A stretch of DNA of 64,000 nucleotides from Paenibacillus terrae (GCF_000943545.1 NZ_JTHP01000004.1:62001-126000); one strand, 5' to 3'. Counted from the first letter of the stretch, positions 18,742-27,825 are shown. The notes: generated by a model from the sequence alone, not told the origin. Translations and numbers: made by a program.

Positions 18742-19440
18742 TTATGCTGTAGTTTCTTCGCCTTGGTTTGCTTCCATAACTGCATCAGCCATTTTACCTG
18801 TCAGCAATTTAACAGCGCGGATCGCGTCGTCATTACCTGGGATAACATAGTCAATTTCGTCTGGATCGCAGTTTGTATCAACGATACCCACGATTGGGAT
18901 ACCCAATTTGCGAGCTTCAGCAACCGCGATGCGTTCTTTGCGTGGATCAATGATGAACAGAGCGCTTGGAAGGCCCTTCATGTTTTTGATACCGCCCAAG
19001 AATTTTTCAAGACGATCTTTCTCTTTACGGAGAATGATAACTTCTTTTTTAGGAAGTACAGCGAATGTACCGTCTTCTTCCCAAGCTTCCAGTTGTTTCA
19101 AACGATCAATACGTTTTTGAATGGTTTGGAAGTTAGTCAGCGTACCGCCCAACCAACGTTGGTTGATATAGAATTGACCAGCGCGTGCTGCCTCTTCTTT
19201 AACGGAATCTTGTGCTTGTTTCTTCGTGCCTACGAACAGAATTGTACCATTCTCAGCTGCAATGCTTTTTACGAAGTTGTAAGCTTCCTCAACCTTTTTC
19301 ACTGTCTTTTGCAAGTCAATGATGTAAATACCGTTTCTTTCAGTGAAGATATAACGATCCATTTTCGGGTTCCAGCGACGTGTTTGGTGACCAAAGTGAA
19401 CCCCAGCTTCCAAAAGCTGTTTCATGGAGATTACTGCCAT
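18742..19440 (-). CDS. rpsB: 30S ribosomal protein S2
   Basis: Protein of the small-subunit body needed for S1 docking and mRNA binding. The ATG at 19440 is preceded by AGGAGGTGTGTGAAG and gives 232 residues, the family length; 20 further upstream in-frame residues are leader sequence. Seen: [20 protein letters not shown] (about residues 6-25), [55 protein letters not shown] and [21 protein letters not shown] promoter and a leader of about 120 nt precede it. Confidence 0.97.
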   Translation of the reverse strand: MAVISMKQLLEAGVHFGHQTRRWNPKMDRYIFTERNGIYIIDLQKTVKKVEEAYNFVKSIAAENGTILFVGTKKQAQDSVKEEAARAGQFYINQRWLGGTLTNFQTIQKRIDRLKQLEAWEEDGTFAVLPKKEVIILRKEKDRLEKFLGGIKNMKGLPSALFIIDPRKERIAVAEARKLGIPIVGIVDTNCDPDEIDYVIPGNDDAIRAVKLLTGKMADAVMEANQGEETTA

Positions 19441-19559
19441 CTTCACACACCTCCTAAGTTTGGTTTTTTGTGTGTCCTCCGCCGACATCATTTCTCGCAA
19501 AGACTTTCCATTTGGAAAGCACCCCTTACAAAATTAATCGACGTGCGTTTTTAACACCG
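19441..19559 (-). promoter_or_regulatory. rpsB leader with small hairpin
   Basis: About 120 nt separate the predicted start of transcription from the rpsB start codon. It contains a perfect hairpin, CTTTCC-ATTT-GGAAAG at 19504-19519 on the plus strand. Leaders of rpsB bind S2 in some bacteria, so autoregulation is possible, but I do not recognise a described S2 leader motif. Confidence 0.35.
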
Positions 19560-19565
19560 TCAATT

Positions 19566-19594
19566 AATATACCATAACACCCGCAGCGTTGCAA
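19566..19594 (-). promoter_or_regulatory. SigA-type promoter of rpsB
   Basis: On the minus strand TTGCAA (19594-19589) and TATATT (19571-19566) are separated by 17 bases, and a TGG just before the -10 makes an extended -10. It follows the terminator of the flagellar superoperon, so rpsB-tsf has its own vegetative promoter. Confidence 0.65.
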
Positions 19595-19663
19595 CCAACT
19601 TTTCGACAATAGCAGGATAGGCGCGAAATGTGACTGATTATTCCCGCCTGTAGAGCTTTCTAG

Positions 19664-19712
19664 CGAAAAATAAAAGCCGCCCACTTTCCCGATCACGGTC
19701 AGTTGGACGGCT
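19664..19712 (-). terminator. Intrinsic terminator of the flagellar/chemotaxis superoperon
   Basis: AGCCGTCC and GGGCGGCT (plus strand 19705-19712 and 19675-19682) form an 8-bp stem on the minus strand, with one G-U, followed by TTTATTTTTC. It overlaps the last codons of the preceding gene and ends the long fla/che transcript before the rpsB promoter. Confidence 0.7.
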
Positions 19713-20346
19713 TCTTTGTAATTTTAGTAATGATAGAACCAAAATCCTCACCCTTGGCAAACTCATAGGTACCAGTACGGATTTTGGTATTGATTTTTTG
19801 AGCCTTAGCCTCAGCCTCAAACGCACTGGCATCCGATACGATGCCTGCCTTCTGCAAACCAGATGCCACACTCCTCAGATTGCTTCCCGATGCAATGCTA
19901 TATTGCACTTGCGGAGTGGATGGCTGTTTAGGGGTATCTGGAGTAGTCGTAGCACTCGAACCTTTAGTTTGCGGCTTATCCGGACTTTGGAGTGCAGACG
20001 TGCTTGCTGAAGGCTTAGAAGTAGCCGAAGGCGTTCTGCTGGCAGGTGTCTTTGGTGTCGACGGAATTTGCGCCGCTTCTGCCTTTTTGGGGGCAACCGG
20101 TGTTTTATTGCCTTCCTTGATCACCTTGTTACGCCATTCCTCTTCTGTCATCTTCGGATCAGAACTCTCACTGATTTGAAGATTCAGTCTGGCTGCCGCC
20201 TCCTCCAATTGCTCACGAGTCATGTTTTTCGGGTCCGCTGAAGACGGCTGCGATTGACCCTGACCGATCATCGCCAATTGCAGCAGTAGTGCGCCTGTAA
20301 TAAGTCCGGTGCCCATGCCCAGCATGAATGAACGATTTTTGATCAC
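19699..20346 (-). CDS. Membrane-anchored protein with MltG-type LysM-like domain, no catalytic domain
   Basis: The 215 residues begin with a membrane segment or signal anchor (about 7-28, MLGMGTGLITGALLLQLAM). A short conserved part follows (MTREQLEEAAARLNLQIS), then a Pro/Ser/Thr/Ala-rich linker (about 75-145) and a C-terminal domain (SIASGSNLRSVASGLQKAG, then IRTGTYEFAKGEDFGSIITK). That last domain resembles the LysM-like N-terminal module of the endolytic transglycosylase MltG/YceG. The transglycosylase domain with its catalytic Glu is absent. It probably sits on the outer face of the membrane and contacts peptidoglycan; its role is unknown. It is the last gene of the flagellar operon, overlapping the preceding gene by 4 bases. 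Confidence 0.7.
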   Translation of the reverse strand: MIKNRSFMLGMGTGLITGALLLQLAMIGQGQSQPSSADPKNMTREQLEEAAARLNLQISESSDPKMTEEEWRNKVIKEGNKTPVAPKKAEAAQIPSTPKTPASRTPSATSKPSASTSALQSPDKPQTKGSSATTTPDTPKQPSTPQVQYSIASGSNLRSVASGLQKAGIVSDASAFEAEAKAQKINTKIRTGTYEFAKGEDFGSIITKITKKPSN

Positions 20347-20969
20347 GTCAGGTCCTCCCTTTCCGCCAATTGTAATATGAGCTGTACCTCGCCCCGTTGG
20401 ATGCCTGATTGCTTAGCAATGTAATCCACCGATTTGCCCTGCTCATACAGCTCGAACAGTTCCTGATAACGCTCACGGATAGATTCCTGCTGAGCTTCAG
20501 GCTCAGCCACTTGCAACGGGGTCTGGTCTTCAACAGCTACAATAGAGGCGTCAGACTGCTCTGCTTGTATGGGAGTAACAGTCTGCGTATTGCGGAACTG
20601 ACCATAAGCTGCCACCGCCTGATGCGGGGTACCTGTATGTAGTAGTACCTCAGATCCAGGCACTGTCTGTGTAGAAACTGAAGCAATCGCAGCCTGGCGT
20701 TCAAGCTCCACAATCCGGTTCCGAAGCTCAGCCACTTGCTCCTGCAATGAGGCCTGTTTAACCGCATGTTCCTGCTTTATGCCGGATACGAGCTCAATCA
20801 GCTCATCATTGCCGTTTTCAATATCGGCAATATATTGCTCCAAGGTGGCCTCGACCTTTTGGACGACGGCCTCTTCTGTTCCCCGGCCTGCCTGCCGCTT
20901 TGGTAGCAGCCAGGCGTAGACAACAGCTGCGGCGCCCAGCAGAACAATATATATCCATGGTTGATCCAC
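20343..20969 (-). CDS. SwrB-position membrane/coiled-coil protein (DUF6115-like)
   Basis: Protein of 208 residues if started at the GTG at 20969, which has AAAAGGAG about 10 bases upstream; the frame is open 11 codons further. Seen: an N-terminal membrane helix (IYIVLLGAAAVVYAWLL, about 6-22), a coiled coil (about 40-100), a Gln/Ala/Val-rich linker, and a C-terminal helix-turn-helix-like segment YEQGKSVDYIAKQSGIQRGE. That last pattern resembles the end of Bacillus SwrB, encoded at the same place between sigD and rpsB, where SwrB activates the flagellar export apparatus. Homology is likely by position and architecture but not proven from sequence alone. Confidence 0.6.
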   Translation of the reverse strand: MDQPWIYIVLLGAAAVVYAWLLPKRQAGRGTEEAVVQKVEATLEQYIADIENGNDELIELVSGIKQEHAVKQASLQEQVAELRNRIVELERQAAIASVSTQTVPGSEVLLHTGTPHQAVAAYGQFRNTQTVTPIQAEQSDASIVAVEDQTPLQVAEPEAQQESIRERYQELFELYEQGKSVDYIAKQSGIQRGEVQLILQLAEREDLT

Positions 20970-21010
20970 TGCCCATCGTCTCCTTTTACAACGCTTCTCC
21001 ACCTGTCGGA

Positions 21011-21331
21011 TCAGAGCGAAAAATCTATATGGTGTCCCTTGTATGGATGCTCTGCAGGATGCTCCTTTGGCAGTATATTCTCACCGGACCGAGATCGGCT
21101 CTGGCCGGAAGTATCACTGCCCTGCCCTCCATTTTCCCTCTCACCGACGAATGTTTCCGCAGATTCATCCACCGCACTGCTTCGCTGGCGGATCTTTTCC
21201 GTCTCCTGCTCGGTCTTTTGCCCTAACAACGCTTGCTCATTCATCGGACGTTGCTGGTATTCGCTTTGATACTTACCCGCTTCACTGGTACGAGGTACGG
21301 CGATTTGTAATTCAACAGCTTTCAGGCTCAT
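21011..21331 (-). CDS. Small conserved protein of the flagellar operon, unknown function
   Basis: Protein of 106 residues from the ATG at 21331 (MSLKAVELQIAVPRTSEAGK). It is hydrophilic and Gln/Glu/Ser-rich, has no membrane segment, and ends in HPYKGHHIDFSL. The VPRTSEAGK start and HPYKG end resemble small unnamed proteins found after sigD/DUF342 in other Firmicutes flagellar operons. The middle is probably disordered. I cannot assign a function. Confidence 0.6.
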   Translation of the reverse strand: MSLKAVELQIAVPRTSEAGKYQSEYQQRPMNEQALLGQKTEQETEKIRQRSSAVDESAETFVGERENGGQGSDTSGQSRSRSGENILPKEHPAEHPYKGHHIDFSL

Positions 21332-21407
21332 TGGACCACACCCTTTCCGATTGGGCATCCGTATCTGTTTTCCGAGGAATAAGGAAACTCGTTATCCCTG
21401 TGCCAGA

Positions 21408-22817
21408 TTACACGGAGGAGGACATACTGATATCACCCTCATGATAATAAAACGCCATTCTTTCCACCGAATCTTTAATAAATTTTGTATATCTGCCGAT
21501 AACTATTTTAGAGCCGCCGTAAATAACGTTTTTGACTTCTACCCGTGCGCGGCTAGTATCTTCCAAGGTTCGTTCGATCTCAAGCATTCTTGATTTGGTT
21601 TCCAAGAGCTCGTTGTCATTTGATTTTTTAGTAGATGTCAGCTTGATTCGCATCGCCATTCTTTCAGGGGCAAGCTGTCCGGCAGCAGCAAGCTGGTCCA
21701 ATATGGTGAGGGCCTTATTGGTCTTATCCTGGCTGTCTGTCTGTTGCTTCAAACGTGCCCGGAGTTCAGTCAATTCATCGCGCAGCTCTGGCAGTACACC
21801 TACTTCGATTATGGTGGCTGTGGACATCGTATTACCGATCGTACGTGCCACTACCTTTTCACCAGCTTGTACACTACCACCTACGATGAGTCCTTTAGCC
21901 CCTCCGCAAAGTACATTCTTACTGGCTTTGATCTGGGAATGCATGATGCTTTGGGATACAAGTATATCGCCCCCCGCAATCACGTTACCATCCTGTATAA
22001 AAGAGCATTTCACATTTTGTGCAGCTTTCACATACCCCTTATGGTATCCGATAATACCACCACTGATGTCGACTGAGCCTTCCGCATTCAATTCAGCACC
22101 TTCCACACCGCCGATGACACGAATGTCGCCAGCCGCCCGAATACGAAAACCTGTCAGGACATTACCACGAATGACGACGGTTCCAACAAAATCAATGTTG
22201 CCGATGCTATAATCCACATCCCCGTTCACTTCATATACGGGAAACACATTGAGCTTACCCTTTTCAGTCGTAGTCACCAGTCCGTCGATAGCTGCGTACA
22301 TTGCAACGCCTTCTGGATGAACAACTACGTTTTTCCCTACTTTAAAACGTGCCTCTTTGCCTGGAAGATAAGGAATTTCCTCTCCCGTGACGGCAATACC
22401 AGGTACACCCGGCAATGGATCAATCCGCTCGGCAATCAGTTGTCCACGCCTTACATTTTTTAAACGGGTTAATTCTTTATAGTCCACTCGTCCGTCCAAG
22501 GTTTCGAGCGGCTTACGTGCATCTTCACCAGTCACAACTTCAGCCAAATTAATTTTTCCATCCGTACCATGAATCGGCGGTGTTCCCTCAGCAATCAGCA
22601 ATTTGGTGAAGAAATAATCTTCCGATCTTGCCACAAACGTATGAATCTCATCAGTAATCAAACCATGACTTATTTTTTGGTTACTCAGGAAACGCTCCAA
22701 TTCTTCCACAGAACAGGAAAAGCCTTCTTCACGTTTGGCAAACTCCAAATAAGCGCTAAGTTTATCGGGTGAGACGACCACTTTTAAATACTGGTCCAAA
22801 GCATATTGCTTCTCCAC
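21408..22817 (-). CDS. DUF342/FapA family polymer-forming protein
   Basis: Protein of 469 residues of the DUF342 (FapA) family. Residues about 1-150 form the N-terminal domain; about 150-330 hold glycine-rich repeated strands typical of a right-handed beta-helix, for example GDIRVIGGVEGAEL and GSVDISGGIIGYHKG; about 340-440 form a coiled coil (ELRDELTELRARLKQQ). The start is a GTG at 22817 with AAGGAG upstream. It lies directly downstream of sigD, a frequent position in Firmicutes, suggesting a role linked to motility or cell-surface organisation. The biochemical function is not established. Confidence 0.85.
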   Translation of the reverse strand: MEKQYALDQYLKVVVSPDKLSAYLEFAKREEGFSCSVEELERFLSNQKISHGLITDEIHTFVARSEDYFFTKLLIAEGTPPIHGTDGKINLAEVVTGEDARKPLETLDGRVDYKELTRLKNVRRGQLIAERIDPLPGVPGIAVTGEEIPYLPGKEARFKVGKNVVVHPEGVAMYAAIDGLVTTTEKGKLNVFPVYEVNGDVDYSIGNIDFVGTVVIRGNVLTGFRIRAAGDIRVIGGVEGAELNAEGSVDISGGIIGYHKGYVKAAQNVKCSFIQDGNVIAGGDILVSQSIMHSQIKASKNVLCGGAKGLIVGGSVQAGEKVVARTIGNTMSTATIIEVGVLPELRDELTELRARLKQQTDSQDKTNKALTILDQLAAAGQLAPERMAMRIKLTSTKKSNDNELLETKSRMLEIERTLEDTSRARVEVKNVIYGGSKIVIGRYTKFIKDSVERMAFYYHEGDISMSSSV

Positions 22818-22862
22818 AGGGGTGCTCCTTCCGTCTAACTGTTACTGTAACCTCCCGTACGT

Positions 22863-23651
22863 TTAATCTTTACGCATTAGCAGATCCCGCTGTTTGTCCA
22901 GTGTCGCCCTCAGCCGCAATATGGCTTTGGAATGTAGTTGTGAAATACGCGAAGGGGAAAGCGACATGACCTCAGCAATTTCACTGAGAGACAAATCCTC
23001 GTAATACAATAAAGAAACAACGATACGTTCTTTTTCAGTCAATTTGTCAATGCCTTGTGCAAGGGCATCACGAAGTGTAAATTCATTGACCTTGTGATCC
23101 GGATTTTTCGCCTTTTCATCCACTAAAAGGGAAAGTCGTGTCTCCGATTCTTCTTCGCGGATCGGATCCTCCAGTGAAACGATCGACATAACAGCGACCT
23201 CCTGGATCATATTTTGAAACTCTTTTTCGGAGACGTCCAAATAATGACTCATCTCTTCGTCACTTACCGTGCGTAAGTATCTCTGCTCCAGATGCTGGTA
23301 GGCATCCTCAATTTTTTTCGCTTTTTCCCTGACCGAACGTGGAACCCAATCTCCTTGGCGAAGACCATCCAAAATCGCTCCTCGAACGCGCCAGGAAGCA
23401 TAAGTCTCAAACTGCAAACCACGTTCATAGTCAAACTTTTCAAGAGCATCAATCAAGCCCATGACACCGTTACTGGCCAGGTCATCCTTAGATACATTTT
23501 TAGGCAAACCTACTGCAAGGCGTCCCGATACATATTCCACAATATGGAGGTACTTTTCAATTAGCTGCTTTTTTGCTTCCTTGTCACCGTGTTCTTTCCA
23601 TTGCTCCCACAGTTCGGAATGGTTTAAATGAGCGGCTTTTCGCTCGTTCAT
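22863..23651 (-). CDS. sigD: Flagellar RNA polymerase sigma factor SigD (FliA/WhiG family)
   Basis: Sigma-28-type factor that transcribes late flagellar, chemotaxis and autolysin genes. The ATG at 23651 has GGAGG 9 bases upstream and gives 262 residues (B. subtilis 254); an in-frame GTG 3 codons earlier abuts the ribosome-binding site. Region 2: LIEKYLHIVEYVSGRLAVGL and DLASNGVMGLIDALEKFDY, then FETYASWRVRGAILDGLRQ. Region 3 carries PRSVREKAKKIEDAY; region 4 carries LTEKERIVVSLLYYEDLSLS and SRISQLHSKAILRLR. It overlaps the stop of the upstream membrane-protein gene's ribosome-binding region. Confidence 0.97.
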   Translation of the reverse strand: MNERKAAHLNHSELWEQWKEHGDKEAKKQLIEKYLHIVEYVSGRLAVGLPKNVSKDDLASNGVMGLIDALEKFDYERGLQFETYASWRVRGAILDGLRQGDWVPRSVREKAKKIEDAYQHLEQRYLRTVSDEEMSHYLDVSEKEFQNMIQEVAVMSIVSLEDPIREEESETRLSLLVDEKAKNPDHKVNEFTLRDALAQGIDKLTEKERIVVSLLYYEDLSLSEIAEVMSLSPSRISQLHSKAILRLRATLDKQRDLLMRKD

Positions 23652-23656
23652 CGGCT

Positions 23657-24079
23657 TCACCCTCCTTGTTTGTCTGTCAGGTGACGAACGGCCTTGGCCA
23701 ATTCTTCAGGGTCCTTGTTTGAAACCAGCTTAGGCGGGTTTAAAGGCGCAAAACCGGTGTTTTTCCCGTCCGTCTGCTCTGGTTTCGGCTTCAACAATTC
23801 ATTCAGGTTTTCATCTTCGTCTGGTGTCGTCAGGTCCAGATTCCCCCCTACGCCATCCACCTGAGAGCTTGCCCGGTTTTGGGCATTACCCAGATCTGGC
23901 CGCGCTACGACACCCAGTGTCCAGCGCAGCACAAATGCAAGCAGGAACCAAAAAACGAAAGCGACCAAGCCACGAATTAAGCTCGTGGTCAGCAGATTGC
24001 TGCCAGTGGACAACACAAAAGTCAGAATAAATCCGACTACTCCAGACCAAAGATTAATGCGTAAGCTGCCAAATAACAT
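23657..24079 (-). CDS. Two-helix membrane protein of unknown function between cheD and sigD
   Basis: Protein of 140 residues from the ATG at 24079. Two hydrophobic helices (about 9-28 and 32-53) form a hairpin in the membrane; the remaining 85 residues are polar, Asp/Glu/Pro/Asn-rich and probably cytoplasmic, ending in DPEELAKAVRHLTDKQGG. B. subtilis has no gene between cheD and sigD, so this is a lineage-specific insertion in the operon. No family was recognised. It ends within the sigD ribosome-binding region and is therefore co-transcribed with sigD. Confidence 0.7.
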   Translation of the reverse strand: MLFGSLRINLWSGVVGFILTFVLSTGSNLLTTSLIRGLVAFVFWFLLAFVLRWTLGVVARPDLGNAQNRASSQVDGVGGNLDLTTPDEDENLNELLKPKPEQTDGKNTGFAPLNPPKLVSNKDPEELAKAVRHLTDKQGG

Positions 24080-24081
24080 GA

Positions 24082-24579
24082 TTATAATTCCTTTACACCT
24101 TTTTGTACGCTTCGAATATTCAAAACGCCAGTTTCACAGTCCAGCTCAATCGTTCGGCCATAACTACCACCTGTATCCTCCGCAAGCAGAGGAATACCGA
24201 GATCTACGAGCATTTCCTTGCATGACTCCACATTGCGCGGACCAATTCGCATGGTGTCCCCGCTGCCGGCAAAGGCGAACATTTGCGCTCCCCCTGCCAT
24301 TTTGGCGACCAATCGGCGGCGTTCGGCTCCCAATTTCAGCATCCGCTCAAATAGCTCCGGCAACGCGGTATCGGCATATTTGGCGATGTTAAGCTGCCCT
24401 TCACGCGCAATGTCTGAGGACGGTAGCATTACATGTGCCATACCAGCCAGTTTTAAATGAGGATCGTAGAGGGTCAATCCGACGCAGGAACCAAGTCCTG
24501 TCGTGCGAATCGAGTTTGGATTGCTGGTTACGTTCAAGTCTGCCATGCCCACTTTGATGATGCTTTTATCCTCAATCAT
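24082..24579 (-). CDS. cheD: Chemoreceptor glutamine deamidase CheD
   Basis: Deamidates receptor glutamines and, with CheC, adjusts adaptation. At 165 residues it matches B. subtilis CheD. The catalytic Cys32 lies in GLGSCVGLTLYD and His49 in AGMAHVMLP; both are present. The C-terminal GGAQMF and IGPRNVE segments are also typical. It overlaps the 3' end of cheC by 8 bases, consistent with the CheC-CheD partnership. Confidence 0.96.
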   Translation of the reverse strand: MIEDKSIIKVGMADLNVTSNPNSIRTTGLGSCVGLTLYDPHLKLAGMAHVMLPSSDIAREGQLNIAKYADTALPELFERMLKLGAERRRLVAKMAGGAQMFAFAGSGDTMRIGPRNVESCKEMLVDLGIPLLAEDTGGSYGRTIELDCETGVLNIRSVQKGVKEL

Positions 24580-25198
24580 CGTTCATCGGGACTCCTAACG
24601 ACCTGAATATTTTACCAAACGATTCCGGATCCGGAATCAGGAAAAATTGACCCTCAATCTGATTCTGCCCCTCCAGAAACGTTGTGTCAATCAACAGGGC
24701 TGCATCCCCCATCTGACCAAACTGCAACAATCCGTAGCTGAGAATGGCCCCGGCCATATCCAAAGCTAGTGCGGGAACCGTCGGATACATGGACAACCGG
24801 GTGAAATCGGCCAACGAGGACAAGTATGAACCCGCTAAAATATTCCCGATTTCAGACAGAGCCGAATGCTCCATTTCGTTAAAGCTGTCCTCATCATCCG
24901 AGGGAATATTCGCAAGCCGGGAAAGCAGACTTTTTGCCGCATGGGGTTGCAATATGAAAAAGAGATTACCTGGAGCTTCGCCCTCGACTCTGAAAAATAT
25001 AGCAACGACAAGTTGCTCATTCCCGCCGACCTTTTCGGCAATTTCCTCAAAAGGCAGCATCTGTACTTTAGGTACGCCCATATCAACCGGTTTATTCAGA
25101 AGTCGGGAGAGCGCTGTAGCGGCGTTCCCCGAACCAATGTTACCGACTTCCTTCAAAACATCCAACTTGAAATCTTCGAGATTTTCAAGATTTTCCAT
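24572..25198 (-). CDS. cheC: CheY-P phosphatase CheC
   Basis: Dephosphorylates CheY-P and sequesters CheD. It has 208 residues with two phosphatase signatures of the E-x2-N type: LKEVGNIGSGNAATALSRLL (about residues 14-33) and SALSEIGNILAGSYLSSLAD (about 109-128). Both Glu/Asn pairs are intact, as in B. subtilis CheC. The ATG at 25198 follows GAGGATTAATTT; the gene overlaps cheD and follows cheW by 3 bases. Confidence 0.96.
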   Translation of the reverse strand: MENLENLEDFKLDVLKEVGNIGSGNAATALSRLLNKPVDMGVPKVQMLPFEEIAEKVGGNEQLVVAIFFRVEGEAPGNLFFILQPHAAKSLLSRLANIPSDDEDSFNEMEHSALSEIGNILAGSYLSSLADFTRLSMYPTVPALALDMAGAILSYGLLQFGQMGDAALLIDTTFLEGQNQIEGQFFLIPDPESFGKIFRSLGVPMNDD

Positions 25199-25201
25199 AA
25201 A

Positions 25202-25663
25202 TTAATCCTCTAAGCCTTCCAGTTGGTTCATTTCACTCCGATTCAGCACCTCAGACAAATTCAGCATGATGAGCAAGCGCTCTTCACCGATTTTAGCGAC
25301 TCCACGCAAATATTTAGCCTTGACTCCGCCAACGACTTCTGGTGGTGTCTCAATGTTGTCGGTATTCAGGTCGATTACGTCGTTCGCCGAATCAACGATA
25401 AAGCCGACTTGCATCTCACCCACTGCAACGATGATAATTCGGGTTTGATCGGTATACTCCGCCTCAGACAATCCAAAACGACCACGCAGATCAATAACGG
25501 GAATGACCACGCCTCTCATATTGAATACGCCTTTGACAAAATCGTATGTTCTTGGAACACGTGTAATCGGCACCATGCGCTCAATGGATTGGACTTTTTC
25601 TACTTCGACACCGTATTCCTCTTCACCAAGTTTAAATACGATAACTTTAATTTCTTCTCCCAT
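25202..25663 (-). CDS. cheW: Chemotaxis coupling protein CheW
   Basis: SH3-like adaptor linking receptors to CheA. The 153 residues are the usual length. Seen: VIVFKLGEEEYGVEVEKVQS at the N-terminus, PITRVPRTYDFVKGVFNMRG (about residues 33-52), VIPVIDLRGRFGL, and VGFIVDSANDVI. It lies between cheA and cheC in the canonical order. Confidence 0.96.
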   Translation of the reverse strand: MGEEIKVIVFKLGEEEYGVEVEKVQSIERMVPITRVPRTYDFVKGVFNMRGVVIPVIDLRGRFGLSEAEYTDQTRIIIVAVGEMQVGFIVDSANDVIDLNTDNIETPPEVVGGVKAKYLRGVAKIGEERLLIMLNLSEVLNRSEMNQLEGLED

Positions 25664-25725
25664 GTCTAAAAACCCTCCTTATGGATGTCAGCAATTTCAC
25701 ATTTCTTTCATTTTTAATGAAGACA

Positions 25726-27825
25726 TTATTTAATGAAAACATTAGGGTCAATGATCAAAGCAACCTGACCGTCACCCAGAATCGTGGCCCCTGAAATTCC
25801 TTGGATGTTCGGAAGGTACTTGCCCAGGTTTTTAAGGACAATTTCACTTTGTCCCAAAAAGTCCTGAACAGAAAGAGCTGCCAGACGGTCACCCTTGCGG
25901 ATAACAACAACCTCTGTCTCTTCTTCTTCATCCTCATTGAAGTCTGGTACTTCAAACAGCTGACTCAAGGAGATAAGCGGAATATGGGATTCGCGGAAAG
26001 CGATCATTTTGTTGCCGTGTACAGAACGGATTTGTGTCCGTTTGACGATCGCAGTCTCCACAATAGAAGACAACGGAATCGCATATTTTTCGGAACCGAT
26101 CTGTATCATCATGGCCGCAATAATGGATAGTGTCAGTGGCAACTGCACAGAAAAATTGGTACCTTTACCCAGAACGGAATGAATCGTAACATTACCACCA
26201 AGGGAAGTGATTTTAGATTTAACTACATCGAGTCCAACGCCGCGTCCTGAAACGTCCGAAATGACCTCAGCTGTACTGAATCCCGGAGCGAAAAGTACCT
26301 GATGGGCCTCTTCATCGCTCATTGCAGCTGCTTGTTCCTCAGTCATAATCCCTTTGGAAATGGCACTTTTCAGTACCTTCTCACGATTAATGCCGCTTCC
26401 ATCGTCTTCAATCTCGATGAACACGTTATTGCCACTGTGGAAAGCACGTAAATGAACTGTTCCTGTCTCCGGTTTGCCTGCCGCAATACGGGTCGCTACT
26501 GGCTCAATGCCGTGATCCACAGAGTTGCGCAGTAAATGCACTAGCGGATCACCGATTTCGTCGATTACGGTACGGTCCATTTCAGTGTCCGCGCCAGTAA
26601 TGACCAAATCCAGCTTTTTATCCAGCGATTTGGCCAGGTCGCGCACCATACGCGGGAAACGATTGAAAACCGTGTCCACGGGTACCATCCGCAATTTAAG
26701 CACAACATTTTGCAGGTCACTGCTTACGCGGCTCATATGTTCTACCGTTTCAGTCAGCGCCGGATTAGAAGCCTCACTCGCCAGCTGCTCCAATCGTACA
26801 CGGTCAATAAGCAATTCACTGAACAAATTCATCAATACATCCAAACGTTCAATGTCTACACGAATCGTACGGTTGTGCGTAGGTGCTGCAGGCTTGGCTA
26901 CTTGAGCTTTACCATCAGCTGGCTTCGCACCGGAGGCCGCAGTTGGAGACTGCGGCTGGGATGCAGCGGACTGTTGTTGTACAGCTACCAGGGCTTCCTG
27001 CACCGCAGCAGTCTCTGCCAGCCCAGCCTTGACTTCGCTCATTTGCTTAAGCGATTCCTGATCCAACTGTACAACGGAGACGGATTCGATTTCGGAAATA
27101 CCAGCGATTTCCTTCTCCAGCTCTCCTACCTCTTTCTGCGTTATGTAATATAACGAGAAATTTTGTTCGAATTTCTCCTGCTCAATATCCTGTACAGACG
27201 GATAAGCTTTTACGATTTCACCGGAGTTCTCCAGCGTATTAAATACCATAAAGGCACGTGCAGCCTTCAACTGGCTTTCTGAGCTAATCGTTACCTGTAT
27301 ATAATGAACCCGATGCCCTTCAGAAATAGATTGCTCCAGTACAGAATACTGGAATTGATCCAGCACAAGACCCGCGCTTTCGCTATCTGCCGCTTTTTTC
27401 GGCGTAACCGCCTCAGTAACAGCATCTGTGCCAGATTTTTGGAAATCGCCGCGCACGATGGATTGCAGTGAAGCTACAATAGAGGATACATCCGCTTTTC
27501 CATCGCCACCCTCTGTAATGTTCTGTACCATGGACTCCAACGCATCCAACCCTTTAAAAAAGGTATCGAATATAAATTCCTGCATCGCAAGCTTGTTGTT
27601 ACGTACCAGATCAAGAACGTTTTCCATTTGGTGAGTGAGCGATGCCAGGTCTTCAAAACCCATTGTAGCAGCCATTCCTTTGAGGGTATGGGCAGACCGG
27701 AAAATCACCTGAACGATGCTCAGATCGGTAGGACAACTTTCCAGTTGAAGCATTTTTTCGTTAAGAGATTGCAGATGATCATTCGACTCATCAATAAACA
27801 TGTTTAAATATTGGTTCATGTCCAT
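25726..27825 (-). CDS. cheA: Chemotaxis sensor histidine kinase CheA
   Basis: Autophosphorylating kinase at receptor arrays that passes phosphate to CheY and CheB. It has 699 residues. P1 Hpt domain with phospho-acceptor His46 in SAHTLKGMA; a P2-like response-regulator-binding region (about 150-270); an Ala/Pro/Gln-rich linker (about 275-325); P3 dimerisation; P4 ATPase with the N box LLRNSVDHG, the G1 box EIEDDGSG and GRGVGLDVVKS; P5 CheW-like domain at the C-terminus. All catalytic boxes are present. Neighbours are cheB and cheW. Confidence 0.97.
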   Translation of the reverse strand: MDMNQYLNMFIDESNDHLQSLNEKMLQLESCPTDLSIVQVIFRSAHTLKGMAATMGFEDLASLTHQMENVLDLVRNNKLAMQEFIFDTFFKGLDALESMVQNITEGGDGKADVSSIVASLQSIVRGDFQKSGTDAVTEAVTPKKAADSESAGLVLDQFQYSVLEQSISEGHRVHYIQVTISSESQLKAARAFMVFNTLENSGEIVKAYPSVQDIEQEKFEQNFSLYYITQKEVGELEKEIAGISEIESVSVVQLDQESLKQMSEVKAGLAETAAVQEALVAVQQQSAASQPQSPTAASGAKPADGKAQVAKPAAPTHNRTIRVDIERLDVLMNLFSELLIDRVRLEQLASEASNPALTETVEHMSRVSSDLQNVVLKLRMVPVDTVFNRFPRMVRDLAKSLDKKLDLVITGADTEMDRTVIDEIGDPLVHLLRNSVDHGIEPVATRIAAGKPETGTVHLRAFHSGNNVFIEIEDDGSGINREKVLKSAISKGIMTEEQAAAMSDEEAHQVLFAPGFSTAEVISDVSGRGVGLDVVKSKITSLGGNVTIHSVLGKGTNFSVQLPLTLSIIAAMMIQIGSEKYAIPLSSIVETAIVKRTQIRSVHGNKMIAFRESHIPLISLSQLFEVPDFNEDEEEETEVVVIRKGDRLAALSVQDFLGQSEIVLKNLGKYLPNIQGISGATILGDGQVALIIDPNVFIK

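Noticed and set aside
21532..22212. 226-residue plus-strand open frame opposite the DUF342 gene
   Set aside because: Antisense artefact of the repeated Gly/Val codons in the beta-helix.
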